From: CAWCGU01 sp963838095
Lineage (GTDB): Bacteria > Actinomycetota > Thermoleophilia > Solirubrobacterales > 70-9
DNA: 64,000 bases
Direction of reading: 5' to 3'
Assembly (NCBI GenBank): GCA_963838095.1
Contig: CAWIPO010000007.1
Location: 186,001-250,000 of the forward strand
Part shown: positions 27,479-35,551 of the stretch, one piece after another
How the letters are laid out: the number at the start of each line of letters is the position of its first letter
How positions within the stretch are numbered: the stretch's first letter is position 1
Translations under genes and position numbers: made by a program
The notes under the pieces: model-generated
Seen by the model: the letters and a program-made list of their open reading frames with translations, nothing else
What the model was told of the DNA's origin: nothing
Databases searched by the model: none

Positions 27479-28448
27479 TGGGGCCTTGTTCTAGCAGCTT
27501 GCGCGCCGCGCTCGCCGGGTCAAGCTCCCGGCGGACGACGGCGTCGAGCAGCTCGGCGACCCTCGGGTCCTCGAGCGCGCGCGCCTCGAGGTCGCGACGC
27601 AGCTTCACCGCCGCCAGCCCGAGCACCTCGTTGCGGAGGTTTCGCGCCCGGCGCTGCTCGAGCATTCCCTCGGCTTCGATGTGACTGCGATGCTCGGTGA
27701 TCGCCTCCAGCAGCTCCGCCACCCCCTCCCCGCGCGCCGCCTCGGTGCGCAGGACGGGAATCTGCCAGCCCTCGGTGGGCCCCAGCGAGAGCACGTTCTT
27801 GATCTCGCGCACCATCGTCTCGGTCAGCGGGTGATCGGCCTTGTTGACCACGATCACGTCGGGTATCTCCATCACCCCGGCCTTCAGCGCCTGGATCGAA
27901 TCCCCCGACCCCGGCATCAGGACGAGGACGACGGTGTCGGCATGGTCGACGATGTCGATCTCGGCCTGGCCGACCCCGACGGTCTCGATCAGCACATCCT
28001 CCTTCCCCGCCGCATCCATCAGCAGCGCCGCCTGCAAGGCCGACTCCGAGAGCCCGCCGAGGGCTCCGCGGGAGGCCATCGAGCGAATGAAGACGCCCGC
28101 ATCGAGGAAATGATCGGAAAGGCGAATCCGGTCCCCCAGCAGGGCGCCGCGGGTGAACGGGCTCGAGGGGTCAATCGACAGCACCCCGATCTCGCGCCCG
28201 GCGTCGCGTAGCTGCTTCGTCAAGGCGCCGATCAGGGTGCTCTTGCCGACGCCGGGGGGACCCGTGATCCCGAGGATGCGGGCTTCGCCGGTGCGGGGAA
28301 AGACCTCGCGCACCAGCTTCCAGCCGGCCTCGTCGCCGTTCTCGATCAGCGTGATCGCCCGCGCGAGCGCGCGCTTGTCGCCGGCGAGCAGGCGCTCGGC
28401 GAGGGGCGCGTCGCGGAGATCGCTGCCGTCGGAGGCCTTCGTCGTCAT
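27471..28448 (-). CDS. meaB: MeaB/ArgK-type GTPase, chaperone of B12-dependent mutase
   Basis: The ATG at 28448 (MTTKASDGSDLRDAPLAERL) gives 325 residues, normal for MeaB. It has the P-loop GITGPPGVGKST (60-71), the MeaB-specific block LSIDPSSPFTRGALLGDRIR, the switch region IETVGVGQAEIDI, and the guanine motif VVNKAD. MeaB gates loading and removal of cobalamin on acyl-CoA mutases and protects them from inactivation; here the client is probably the mutase at 17823..19481. Older annotation as LAO/AO transport ATPase is misleading. It is followed by the PRC-barrel gene with an 8-base overlap. Confidence 0.94.
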   Translation of the reverse strand: MTTKASDGSDLRDAPLAERLLAGDKRALARAITLIENGDEAGWKLVREVFPRTGEARILGITGPPGVGKSTLIGALTKQLRDAGREIGVLSIDPSSPFTRGALLGDRIRLSDHFLDAGVFIRSMASRGALGGLSESALQAALLMDAAGKEDVLIETVGVGQAEIDIVDHADTVVLVLMPGSGDSIQALKAGVMEIPDVIVVNKADHPLTETMVREIKNVLSLGPTEGWQIPVLRTEAARGEGVAELLEAITEHRSHIEAEGMLEQRRARNLRNEVLGLAAVKLRRDLEARALEDPRVAELLDAVVRRELDPASAARKLLEQGPNE

Positions 28449-28464
28449 CTCATGCAGATGAGAT
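28447..28464. promoter_or_regulatory. Palindrome over the meaB start
   Basis: ATCTCAT-GCAG-ATGAGAT is a perfect 7-bp inverted repeat that covers the first bases of the meaB start codon and the upstream leader. It could be an operator or a hairpin that hides the start. No matching regulator gene is adjacent. Confidence 0.4.
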
Positions 28465-28532
28465 TGAGCCGAACCGGACGCGAAGCGGAGGATTCGGCGA
28501 TGGTCATGTTCGGCTGAGTCTAGATTGCGGCG

Positions 28533-29180
28533 GTGCGCCAAATTCGCTTCCTCAGATTCGCCCGCCACCACGGGATGCTGAACACGAGCTACGCGCGGTT
28601 GCTGTTCCGCTACTGCTGGCGGCGAGTGCTCACATCCTCCGGCTGGCGCTGGAGCACAGACGGGCCGGTGTTCTTCGGCAAGCGCCTGGAGATCCAGATC
28701 TCCAAACGTGGATCTGTCCGCTTCGGCCGCTTCGTCTGGATCGGCGACGGGACCAAGATCCGCTGCCACGAGGGCGAGGTGGTGATCGGCCAGAAGACGG
28801 TGATGGGACAGGAGTGCACGATCTCGGCTTACCGGCACGTGCGGATCGGAGAGCAGTGCGTGATCGCCGACCGTGCGATGTTCATCGACTTCGACCATGG
28901 CGTGGTCGAGGTCGAGCGCCCGATCCGCCATCAGGGGATCTACATGCGCGACGTCGACGTCGGCTCCAACGTCTGGGTCGGCTACGGCGCCTGCATCCTG
29001 CGGGGGGTGAAAGTCGGCGACAACTCGATCATCGGCACCAACTCGGTGGTGACGAAGGACGTGCCCGCCAACGCGGTCGTCGGCGGAGTGCCGGCAAAGG
29101 TGATCCGGATGCGAGAGGCTCCGAAAGACCTGCGCTGGCCCCACCCGGTGGAGCCGCCTCCGGCTAGCGACGAGGCCTGA
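28533..29180 (+). CDS. Left-handed beta-helix acyltransferase (hexapeptide repeat)
   Basis: 215 residues from GTG. After a basic N terminus (FARHHGMLNTSYARLLFRYC), hexapeptide turns follow: GSVRFGRFVWIGDGTKIRCH, EVVIGQKTVMGQECTISAYR, HVRIGEQCVIADRAMFIDFD, and VGSNVWVGYGACILRGVKVG. The closing block NSIIGTNSVVTKDVPANAVV carries the usual acetyl-CoA site, and VGGVPAKVIR is the typical end. These enzymes acetylate sugars or lipid carriers. It is convergent with the glucan cluster but separated by a gene remnant, so a role in cell-surface glycan modification is possible, not shown. Confidence 0.88.
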   Translation: MRQIRFLRFARHHGMLNTSYARLLFRYCWRRVLTSSGWRWSTDGPVFFGKRLEIQISKRGSVRFGRFVWIGDGTKIRCHEGEVVIGQKTVMGQECTISAYRHVRIGEQCVIADRAMFIDFDHGVVEVERPIRHQGIYMRDVDVGSNVWVGYGACILRGVKVGDNSIIGTNSVVTKDVPANAVVGGVPAKVIRMREAPKDLRWPHPVEPPPASDEA

Positions 29181-29202
29181 CGACGAACCTGCGCCGGGCT
29201 GC

Positions 29203-29380
29203 GCTGGGATCCAGGTTCTGAGCGAGATCGTTGGCCCGCACACAGCCGTTCCCACGGTGCGGGTCGACGGCGATGCGTACGGGATGACGGTGGCGGACTT
29301 CGACGTGGACGGCGACCAGGACGCGATGACCGTCAACTACGGCATCCGCGGCGACTTCCCAACCACCGGCCGATTCCCAT
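29203..29380 (+). pseudogene. Remnant of a VCBS/FG-GAP repeat protein
   Basis: One frame reads CAGIQVLSEIVGPHTAVPTV and then VDGDAYGMTVADFDVDGDQD followed by AMTVNYG. The DFDVDGDQD turn with its flanking strands is a typical FG-GAP/VCBS calcium-binding repeat of extracellular propeller proteins. No start, leader or further repeats are present, and the frame dissolves in arginine-rich sequence. It is read as a decayed fragment of a larger secreted protein and fills the gap between the acyltransferase and GT4 genes. Confidence 0.5.
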
Positions 29381-29419
29381 CCTCGGTGCGCCGCTCCAGC
29401 CGACTTGTGGATTCGGCGC

Positions 29420-30607
29420 CTATCGCCGCACGCCGGCCAGCTGCGCGTAGATCTCGGCCGTCTGCTCGGCGACGTCGCCCCAGTCGAAGCTCTGCACGTG
29501 CTCGGCGGCCTCGGCGACCAGGCGATCTCGAAGCTCGGCGTCGGTGAGCAGGCGCTCGAGGGCCTTTCCGAGCGAGACCGGGTCGCGGTCGCGGAAGCGC
29601 AGGCCGACGTCCTCGTTCGGGACCACCTCACGCAGGCCGCCGGTGTCGGCGACGATGCAAGGGCAGCCCGAGGCCATCGCCTCGAGCGCGACGAGCCCGA
29701 AGGGCTCGTAAATCGAGGGCACGACGCAGACGTCCGCGATCCGGTAGAGCGAGTGCAGGACGTCGTCGCCGATCCAGCCGAGAAACGTGCCGTGGTCCAT
29801 CAGGCCAAGCTCCTGCGCCTGGCTGCGCAGCTCCTGCTCGTGGGTGCCGGAACCGGCGACCAGGAACCTGGTCCCGGGCAGGCGCTGGATCAGCTCCGGC
29901 ATCGCCTCGAGCGCGATCTGGAAGCCCTTCTCGTACACGAGCCGACCGATCAGCAGCACGAGGCGCTCGTCGGGTGCGGCGAACTCCGAGCGCAGCCGCT
30001 GCAGCTCGGCGGCGTCGGGGGTGACGAGGTCCTCGGGATCGATCCCGTTCGGGATCACCGCCACCTTCTCCTCCTCGACCCCGAAGATGTCGGCGATCTG
30101 CTCGCGCATGTAGTACGAGCAGGCGATCACCTGATCAGAGCGGTTGGTGACCCAGCGCTCGACCCCGTGGATGTAGGACTGCGGGTGCTTGTCGACCCAG
30201 CCCTGATGGCGGCCGTGCTCGGTGGCGTGGATCGTCGTCACCAAAGGGGCCGAGAAGCGCCGCGCGAGGTGGTCACACGCATTTGCGACCAGCCAGTCGT
30301 GGCCGTGCACCAGGTCGAACTCGAAGCGGTCGCCGATCTCCACGCCGGCGGCCAGCATGTCGAGGTTCATGCGCTCGACCCAGGCGACGAACTCGCCGAG
30401 GTCGCGGGGACGGCTGGGCTCGACGACGCGGTGGATCTGCACTCCCGCCACCGTCTCCTCCTCGGGGGACTCCTCCCTGCCACGGGTGAGGACGTGCACC
30501 TCGGTTCCGCGCTGGGCCAGCTCCTCGGCCAGCTTGCGGACGTGGCGCGCGAGCCCGCCTTCGATCAGCGGCGGGTACTCCCAGCTGAGGATCAGTACGC
30601 GAGTCAA
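29420..30607 (-). CDS. GT4 glycosyltransferase, alpha-1,4-glucan type (Rv3032-like)
   Basis: 395 residues. The GT-B N-terminal opening is RVLILSWEYPPLIEGGLARH, the same as in GlgA/GlgM-like GT4 enzymes. The donor site shows LVLLIGRLVYEKGFQIALEA and the GT4 E-x7-E block in PSIYEPFGLVALEAMASG. It would transfer glucose from an activated donor onto an alpha-1,4-glucan. Its start overlaps the stop of the GH57 gene by 4 bases (ATGA). The methyltransferase-GH57-GT4 order matches Rv3030-Rv3031-Rv3032 of Mycobacterium tuberculosis, where Rv3032 elongates methylglucose lipopolysaccharide and related glucans. Whether this organism makes a methylated glucan is inference. Confidence 0.92.
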   Translation of the reverse strand: MTRVLILSWEYPPLIEGGLARHVRKLAEELAQRGTEVHVLTRGREESPEEETVAGVQIHRVVEPSRPRDLGEFVAWVERMNLDMLAAGVEIGDRFEFDLVHGHDWLVANACDHLARRFSAPLVTTIHATEHGRHQGWVDKHPQSYIHGVERWVTNRSDQVIACSYYMREQIADIFGVEEEKVAVIPNGIDPEDLVTPDAAELQRLRSEFAAPDERLVLLIGRLVYEKGFQIALEAMPELIQRLPGTRFLVAGSGTHEQELRSQAQELGLMDHGTFLGWIGDDVLHSLYRIADVCVVPSIYEPFGLVALEAMASGCPCIVADTGGLREVVPNEDVGLRFRDRDPVSLGKALERLLTDAELRDRLVAEAAEHVQSFDWGDVAEQTAEIYAQLAGVRR

Positions 30608-32028
30608 GGTCTTCCGTGCGGCGCCGAAGGCCCCTCATCCAGCAACGGCGAGAGGCTCATATCCGGCGCGAGGTTGCGCATTCGCGGGTCGGGCGGTCGG
30701 CGGGAGTCTATGGCCTCGAGCAATGCCTGAGAGTGCTCGACAGCGCGCCGGAAAGCGTATTCCCCCGCCTGCCCGCGGGAATCGAGGAACGCCCAATCGC
30801 TTGATTGCGCCGCGAGCAGCTCTCGCGCCGCACGCTCGGCGCGCTCGCGGTCGAGGCGGCCGTTGCCGAGCGCCCGCAGCAGGCGCAGCTCGAGCCTGCG
30901 CGCGGCCCAGGCCAGGTCGGCGACCTGCGGCGCGTCCCAGGTGCTGAGGTCCTTGCGCTCTCCCCAGCTCGAGGGGTACAGCACCCTGGGCTCCGCCGCG
31001 TGCTCGGCAAGCGCCTGCGGCAACGTCAGCAGGCGCACTCCGTGCTCGCCGCAGCGATCGAGCACCGCCTCCAGCCACGCCGGGCCCTCGCTCCACCACG
31101 CTCCCAGGAGCTCGGTGTCGATCGCGAACACCACCAGCCCGGGACGGCCGCGCCCGCCGGCGAATGCGCTCAATGCCTCCTCCACCCGGTCCACGAACTC
31201 CACCGCGTGCCGGCGGGCGGTCTGCGCGGCCGCCTCCGGGTCGTACGCGTCGCCGCCGACCGCCCACAACCTGATTCCCGCCAGCGACTGGCGGTGGTAC
31301 TCCTGATAGGCGGGGTGTGACGGATACCCCCTCTGCCCCCATACGAGCTCGATCGTCGGCCAGTGGATCGTGAAGGCGACGAGGCCGTCCCCTGCCTGCG
31401 CGGGCACCAGCGCTTCGAGCCCGGCTTCGTAGCGGCTCTGATCGAGGCAGAAGAACTCAAGCCCGGCTTCGGCAAGCAAAGCCTCCAAGCCGGGCTCGTA
31501 CGCGCACTCCGGAAGCCAGAACCCGGTCGCGGGGCCGAACCTGCGCCTGTGGGAGCGGAGGCCGGCGTCGATCTGCAGGCGGCGCCCCGGCGCGGTAGCG
31601 ATCAGCGGCATCACCGCGTGGGTGGCGCACGAAGGGATCAGCGCGACATCGCGCTCGCGGGCCGCCGTTTTGAAGAGCTCGAGCGGGTCGTCGACGGCAT
31701 CGAGCCGCTCGAGCACGCCCCGGTAGCGGTCGGCCTCCGCGAGCGCCGCGCCGCGAAGCGGCCCCTCGAGCGCATCGGCGTCGCCCTGGGCGCTTCCGAG
31801 CCGGAAGGAGCGGACGAACTCGCGCAGGCGCCCGCCGACGCCGTCGGCCTCGAGCTGGTCGGCGAGCACCGGAGTCACCGTCATCGTCAGCGAGTGCGCG
31901 ACATCGAGGACGGGAACGTAGGAGCGGGCGACGGCGTCGAACAGCCACTCCTCGCCGAAGGGATAGGTGCCGAAGCCCTCGACGTAAGGCATGTGCGAGT
32001 GCAACACGATGGCCAGGTCGCCCGCCAC
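30604..32028 (-). CDS. GH57 family 1,4-alpha-glucan branching enzyme (Rv3031-like)
   Basis: 474 residues. Motif 1 is VLHSHMPYV (H10, H12); motif 3 is GFWLPECAYEPGLE with the nucleophile E174; motif 4 is VFAIDTELLGAWW with acid/base D304. A helical C-terminal domain follows with the STWDAPQVADLAWAARRLEL block that GH57 branching enzymes share. It cuts alpha-1,4 chains and rejoins them as alpha-1,6 branches. It lies between the SAM methyltransferase and GT4 genes in one operon. The C-terminal 25 residues (PDMSLSPLLDEGPSAPHGRP) look like a tail and may vary. Confidence 0.9.
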   Translation of the reverse strand: MAGDLAIVLHSHMPYVEGFGTYPFGEEWLFDAVARSYVPVLDVAHSLTMTVTPVLADQLEADGVGGRLREFVRSFRLGSAQGDADALEGPLRGAALAEADRYRGVLERLDAVDDPLELFKTAARERDVALIPSCATHAVMPLIATAPGRRLQIDAGLRSHRRRFGPATGFWLPECAYEPGLEALLAEAGLEFFCLDQSRYEAGLEALVPAQAGDGLVAFTIHWPTIELVWGQRGYPSHPAYQEYHRQSLAGIRLWAVGGDAYDPEAAAQTARRHAVEFVDRVEEALSAFAGGRGRPGLVVFAIDTELLGAWWSEGPAWLEAVLDRCGEHGVRLLTLPQALAEHAAEPRVLYPSSWGERKDLSTWDAPQVADLAWAARRLELRLLRALGNGRLDRERAERAARELLAAQSSDWAFLDSRGQAGEYAFRRAVEHSQALLEAIDSRRPPDPRMRNLAPDMSLSPLLDEGPSAPHGRP

Positions 32029-32046
32029 TCGCCCGCATCTCCGGGC

Positions 32047-32793
32047 TCAGACATGGCAGATCGCGAGGAAGTCGAGGGCTCGATCCAGGCTCCGGTCGGA
32101 GAGGCGGAAGTCGGCCGCCGTGATCGCCGGCACGAAGCGGTCGTAGAACGGCCTCGTCAATCCGAGCGCGGGGTGGATCCTGTCCCAGCCCAGCTTCAGC
32201 GCGATCTCGTGCGCGCGCAGGCGGCGGGCGTGGAAGACGCCGAGGATCTCGACCCGGCTGAAAGCCGGCTCCAGCAGCGCCCGGTACTCCTCGAGCGTGT
32301 ACTCGCGCAGGTGCCAGGGGTTGTCGGACTTCTCTGCGCCCGGGGGCGCGAGCGTCAGCCTGTTGGGAGTCGAGACGTAGCTGACCGGCGCCGCGCGCGC
32401 GAATCCGTCCAGCAGCCGCCCTGGCTCCTCTACGTGCTCGATCGTCTGGAGGAAGACGATCGCATCACGGGGCTCGTCGAACTCCTCGACCAGCGCGCGC
32501 CGAAATCTCAGGTTCGCATGCCGGTAGCGCAGTGAGGCGTGCTCGTACGCCTCGGGGTTGGCATCGACGCCGATCACGTCAGCGGCTCGCGCGGCGAGCA
32601 CGTCCGAGCCGTAGCCCTCCCCGCAGGCGAGGTCCACCACCCGCTTCCCGGCGCAGCGCGCCGCGATCCACTCGTAGACGGCGAGGTGGCGCCGATACCA
32701 GTAGTTCTCCTCGGGGACGTCGGGGAGCGTGCGCTCGCCCGTCAACTCGAGCGGAGGAACGCCGACCGGTTGGCCTTGCTGGACGTGTTTCAC
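32047..32793 (-). CDS. SAM methyltransferase of the glucan cluster (Rv3030-like)
   Basis: 248 residues from GTG (MKHVQQGQPVGVPPLELTGE). SAM motif I is VVDLACGEGYGSDVLAARAA, the acidic loop VIGVDANPEAYEHA, motif II RRALVEEFDEP, and motif III VFLQTIEHVEEPGRLL. The N-terminal LTGERTLPDVPEENYWYRRH and STPNRLTLAPPGAEKSDNPW blocks are the family hallmark of the Rv3030 group, considered the methyltransferase of methylglucose lipopolysaccharide synthesis. It is first in the operon with the GH57 and GT4 genes. It diverges from another methyltransferase with only 25 bp between the starts. Confidence 0.88.
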   Translation of the reverse strand: MKHVQQGQPVGVPPLELTGERTLPDVPEENYWYRRHLAVYEWIAARCAGKRVVDLACGEGYGSDVLAARAADVIGVDANPEAYEHASLRYRHANLRFRRALVEEFDEPRDAIVFLQTIEHVEEPGRLLDGFARAAPVSYVSTPNRLTLAPPGAEKSDNPWHLREYTLEEYRALLEPAFSRVEILGVFHARRLRAHEIALKLGWDRIHPALGLTRPFYDRFVPAITAADFRLSDRSLDRALDFLAICHV

Positions 32794-32818
32794 AGCGTTG
32801 AACGTATCCTCCCGCGCG

Positions 32819-33733
32819 ATGCCCGCACGGCCCGGGGAAGCGCCCGAGCGGATCAGGGAGGCAAACGTCCTCTACCACGACGCGGCCGCTGCCGAGTACG
32901 ACTCCAAGTGGGGGATCGACTTCGGCGGCGTCGGCCACGACCAGGTTCGGGCGAAGATGACGATGGCTCTCGGCGACTGGCCGGACGGGCTGGAGGACGC
33001 GCTCGAGGTCGGCGCCGGCACCGGCTACTTCGGCCTCAACCTGCTCCGGCTCGGCCTCTTCGAGAGCCTGATCTCGACGGACATCTCGCCGGGGATGCTC
33101 GAGCAGCTACAAGCGACGGCCGAGCGCCTGGGAATCGAGGCGGACACGGTCTGCACCGACGCCGAGGAGCTCCCGTTCGCGGATGAGAGCTTCGACCTCG
33201 TCTTCGGCCACGCCGTCCTGCACCACATCCCGAACCTGCCGCGGGCGCTGGCGGAGTTCAAGCGCGTGCTGCGGCCGGGCGGCGCGATCGCATTTTGCGG
33301 CGAGCCCTCCAGCTACGGCGACCTGCTCGCCTCGGTGCCGAAACAGACCGCGCTGGCAATCGCGCCCCTGTGGCGTGCCGCGGTGGGAGCAACGGCGCTG
33401 AAGCTGGATCCGGCCGACGCCGCCGATGGACACCAGCACGAGTCGGAGGTGGATGTCCACGCCTTCGCGCCGGCGAGGCTGCGCGAGATGCTCGAGGTGG
33501 CCGGGTTCGCCGGGGTCAGGCTGCGCGGCGAGGAGCTGCTCGCCAACGCCTACGGGTGGTGGCTTCGATCCCTGGAGGCGACCGCCGAGCCCAACAGCGT
33601 CCCGATGCGCTGGCGAAGCTTCGCCTTCCGCAGCTACATCACGCTCCAGCGCCTGGACCGAGCGGTGCTGGAACCGCGCCTGCCACCGGCGCTGTTCTAC
33701 AACCTGGTGCTGTCGGCGCGCAAGCCTGGGTAG
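32819..33733 (+). CDS. SAM-dependent methyltransferase (UbiE-like class I)
   Basis: 304 residues from MPARPGEAPERIREANVLYH. Motif I is ALEVGAGTGYFGLNLLRLGL, motif post-I ISTDISPGMLEQLQATAERL, motif II DAEELPFADESFDLVFGHAV, and motif III RVLRPGGAIAFCGEP. The C-terminal half is helical with SYITLQRLDRAVLEPRLPPA. Such enzymes modify quinones, lipids or sugars; no substrate is evident. Its start is 25 bp from the divergent glucan methyltransferase, so the two transcripts probably have very short or no leaders and may share control. It is convergent with the dipZ-like gene. Confidence 0.88.
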   Translation: MPARPGEAPERIREANVLYHDAAAAEYDSKWGIDFGGVGHDQVRAKMTMALGDWPDGLEDALEVGAGTGYFGLNLLRLGLFESLISTDISPGMLEQLQATAERLGIEADTVCTDAEELPFADESFDLVFGHAVLHHIPNLPRALAEFKRVLRPGGAIAFCGEPSSYGDLLASVPKQTALAIAPLWRAAVGATALKLDPADAADGHQHESEVDVHAFAPARLREMLEVAGFAGVRLRGEELLANAYGWWLRSLEATAEPNSVPMRWRSFAFRSYITLQRLDRAVLEPRLPPALFYNLVLSARKPG

Positions 33734-33741
33734 CGGGCGAC

Positions 33742-35475
33742 CTACCCGAATGTGAACGCGTAGCCGGAAACCCCCGGCGCGAACTCCAGCGTCAGCGTGT
33801 GCCGGCCGGCGTCGGGCAGCTCCACGAGCCGGTACAACCGCTGGTCGGAGACCGTGGCGGCGCCCGCCCGGACGTCCTCGCCGGCGACCTCGTCGGGGAT
33901 CGGCTCGCCATCCAAGAGCACCGTCACGTCGCGACTGCCCTTCGCGCCCATCACGCAGAAGACACGCCGCGCCTGGAAGTTGAGGCTGATGGCGGCGCCG
34001 TCGACGGCCGTCGCGTGCTCGCCGGTGATCTCCCAGGTGCCCGAGTAGGCGAACTGGTTCAGGCCGAGGGCGTCCGGGTCCAGCTCGCCGAAATCCTTCA
34101 CGCCTGGGACGATCGGCCCGTTGACGAATCCCGCCGCGCGCAGCGAGCCGAAGTAGGTCTCGGGGGTGCGCGTGCCCGGGTCGGCGCTCTCGGCGCTTGC
34201 CTGCGCTTGCGGGCCGAGCTCGGTGTTGCCCGCCTCCGCGAGCAGTGAGCGGATCGCCAGCTCGGTTGCCTCGTATTCGCCCTCGCCGAAGTGCGCGTAG
34301 CGGACGTAGCCGTCGGCGTCGATCAGGTACTTCGCCGGCCAGTACTGGTTGCCGAACGCGTCCCAGGTGCCGTAGTCGTTGTCCTGCACGACCGGATAGG
34401 AAATGTCGTAGTCGGAGATCGCTCCCTCGACGTTGCCGGCGTCGCGCTCGAAGGCGAACTCCGGGGTGTGGACGCCGAGGATCGTCAGGCCGTCGTCGGC
34501 GTATTCCTCGTGCCACGCCCGCAGGTAGGGAAGCGTGCGGATGCAGTTGATGCAGGTGTAGGTCCAGAAGTCGATCAACGTCACCCGACCTTCGGCGCGC
34601 TGGTCGGCGAAGCTGAACGGCTCGGAGTTGAACCACTCGCCGCCGGGCACGATCTCGGGAGCGGGCCCGAGCACCGGAAGCTCGATCCCTTGCTCGGCTT
34701 CCGCCGCTCCCCCCTCGGTGGCGCCGCCATGAGGGCTAGCCGAGATCTCGTCGAGTCGCTCGCTGACCACCACGGACTCCTCGAGCGGGGCGGCGGGGTT
34801 GCGAAGGAAGGCCGGCAGGTTCTCGGCGATCGAGCGCTGAAAGCGAAGGTCGAGGTCGGCGAGCATCGCCACCGCCACCGCGACCATCACGACCCCGAGC
34901 GCGACCTGGATTCGCGCCTGCACCGGCTTCAGGCGGTCGGCCAGCTTGCGCCCGCCGAGGATCAGCGCGTAGATGACGAGCGCCGATCCGGCTGCGTAGG
35001 CGAGCGCGACCACCAGCTTGCCGGCGGTGAAGTCCTGGGCCGCCGAGGCGGTGACGACGCCGGCGAGAATCGGCCCGGCGCAGGGCGCGTACACGATCCC
35101 GAGGCTGGCGCCGACCAGCAGCCCCGTCCCGAAGCCGTCCCCTCGGCGGTTTTGGGTGGCGGGCACGATCCGGCTTATCCAGGCCTCGATCCGGTCGGCG
35201 AGCGGCGGGACGATCAAGGTGATCCCGAAAACGAGCAGGACGACAATCGCGATCGTGCGAACGAGATCGTCGGGAAGTCCGAGGGCATCGATCACGTAGA
35301 CCAGGCCGACAATCGCAAACGTGAACGTTGCCGCGAGCCCGATCACCACCCCCAGAGGTCGCTTGCGCCCACCGGTCACTCCGGCGGACAGCACCGCCGG
35401 CAGGATCGGCAGCACGCACGGCGAGAGCGCCGTGCCGGCACCGGCGATGAAAGCGAACACAGCCAGTAGAGCCAC
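33742..35475 (-). CDS. dipZ: DipZ-like membrane thiol-disulfide protein (CcdA + TlpA domains)
   Basis: 577 residues. Residues 1-215 are a CcdA-type six-helix membrane part with the redox cysteines C20 (SPCVLP) and C132 (YAPCAGPI). A linker of about 60 residues leads to an exported thioredoxin-like domain with FWTYTCINCIRTLPYLRAWH (C308 and C311) and YWPAKYLIDADGYVRYAHFG. The last 130 residues form the carbohydrate-binding-like domain known from Rv2874 (DipZ). The protein carries electrons from cytosolic thioredoxin to exported thiol proteins. The start at 35475 is ATG with the first helix immediately after. No cytochrome c genes are nearby. Confidence 0.9.
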   Translation of the reverse strand: MALLAVFAFIAGAGTALSPCVLPILPAVLSAGVTGGRKRPLGVVIGLAATFTFAIVGLVYVIDALGLPDDLVRTIAIVVLLVFGITLIVPPLADRIEAWISRIVPATQNRRGDGFGTGLLVGASLGIVYAPCAGPILAGVVTASAAQDFTAGKLVVALAYAAGSALVIYALILGGRKLADRLKPVQARIQVALGVVMVAVAVAMLADLDLRFQRSIAENLPAFLRNPAAPLEESVVVSERLDEISASPHGGATEGGAAEAEQGIELPVLGPAPEIVPGGEWFNSEPFSFADQRAEGRVTLIDFWTYTCINCIRTLPYLRAWHEEYADDGLTILGVHTPEFAFERDAGNVEGAISDYDISYPVVQDNDYGTWDAFGNQYWPAKYLIDADGYVRYAHFGEGEYEATELAIRSLLAEAGNTELGPQAQASAESADPGTRTPETYFGSLRAAGFVNGPIVPGVKDFGELDPDALGLNQFAYSGTWEITGEHATAVDGAAISLNFQARRVFCVMGAKGSRDVTVLLDGEPIPDEVAGEDVRAGAATVSDQRLYRLVELPDAGRHTLTLEFAPGVSGYAFTFG

Positions 35476-35551
35476 GGGAAGAGGCTCCCAGGAGCGGCTT
35501 AAGCGCGCTTAACCGGTCCGGTCGCCCGGGAATTTCGGCGAGACTGCCGAT

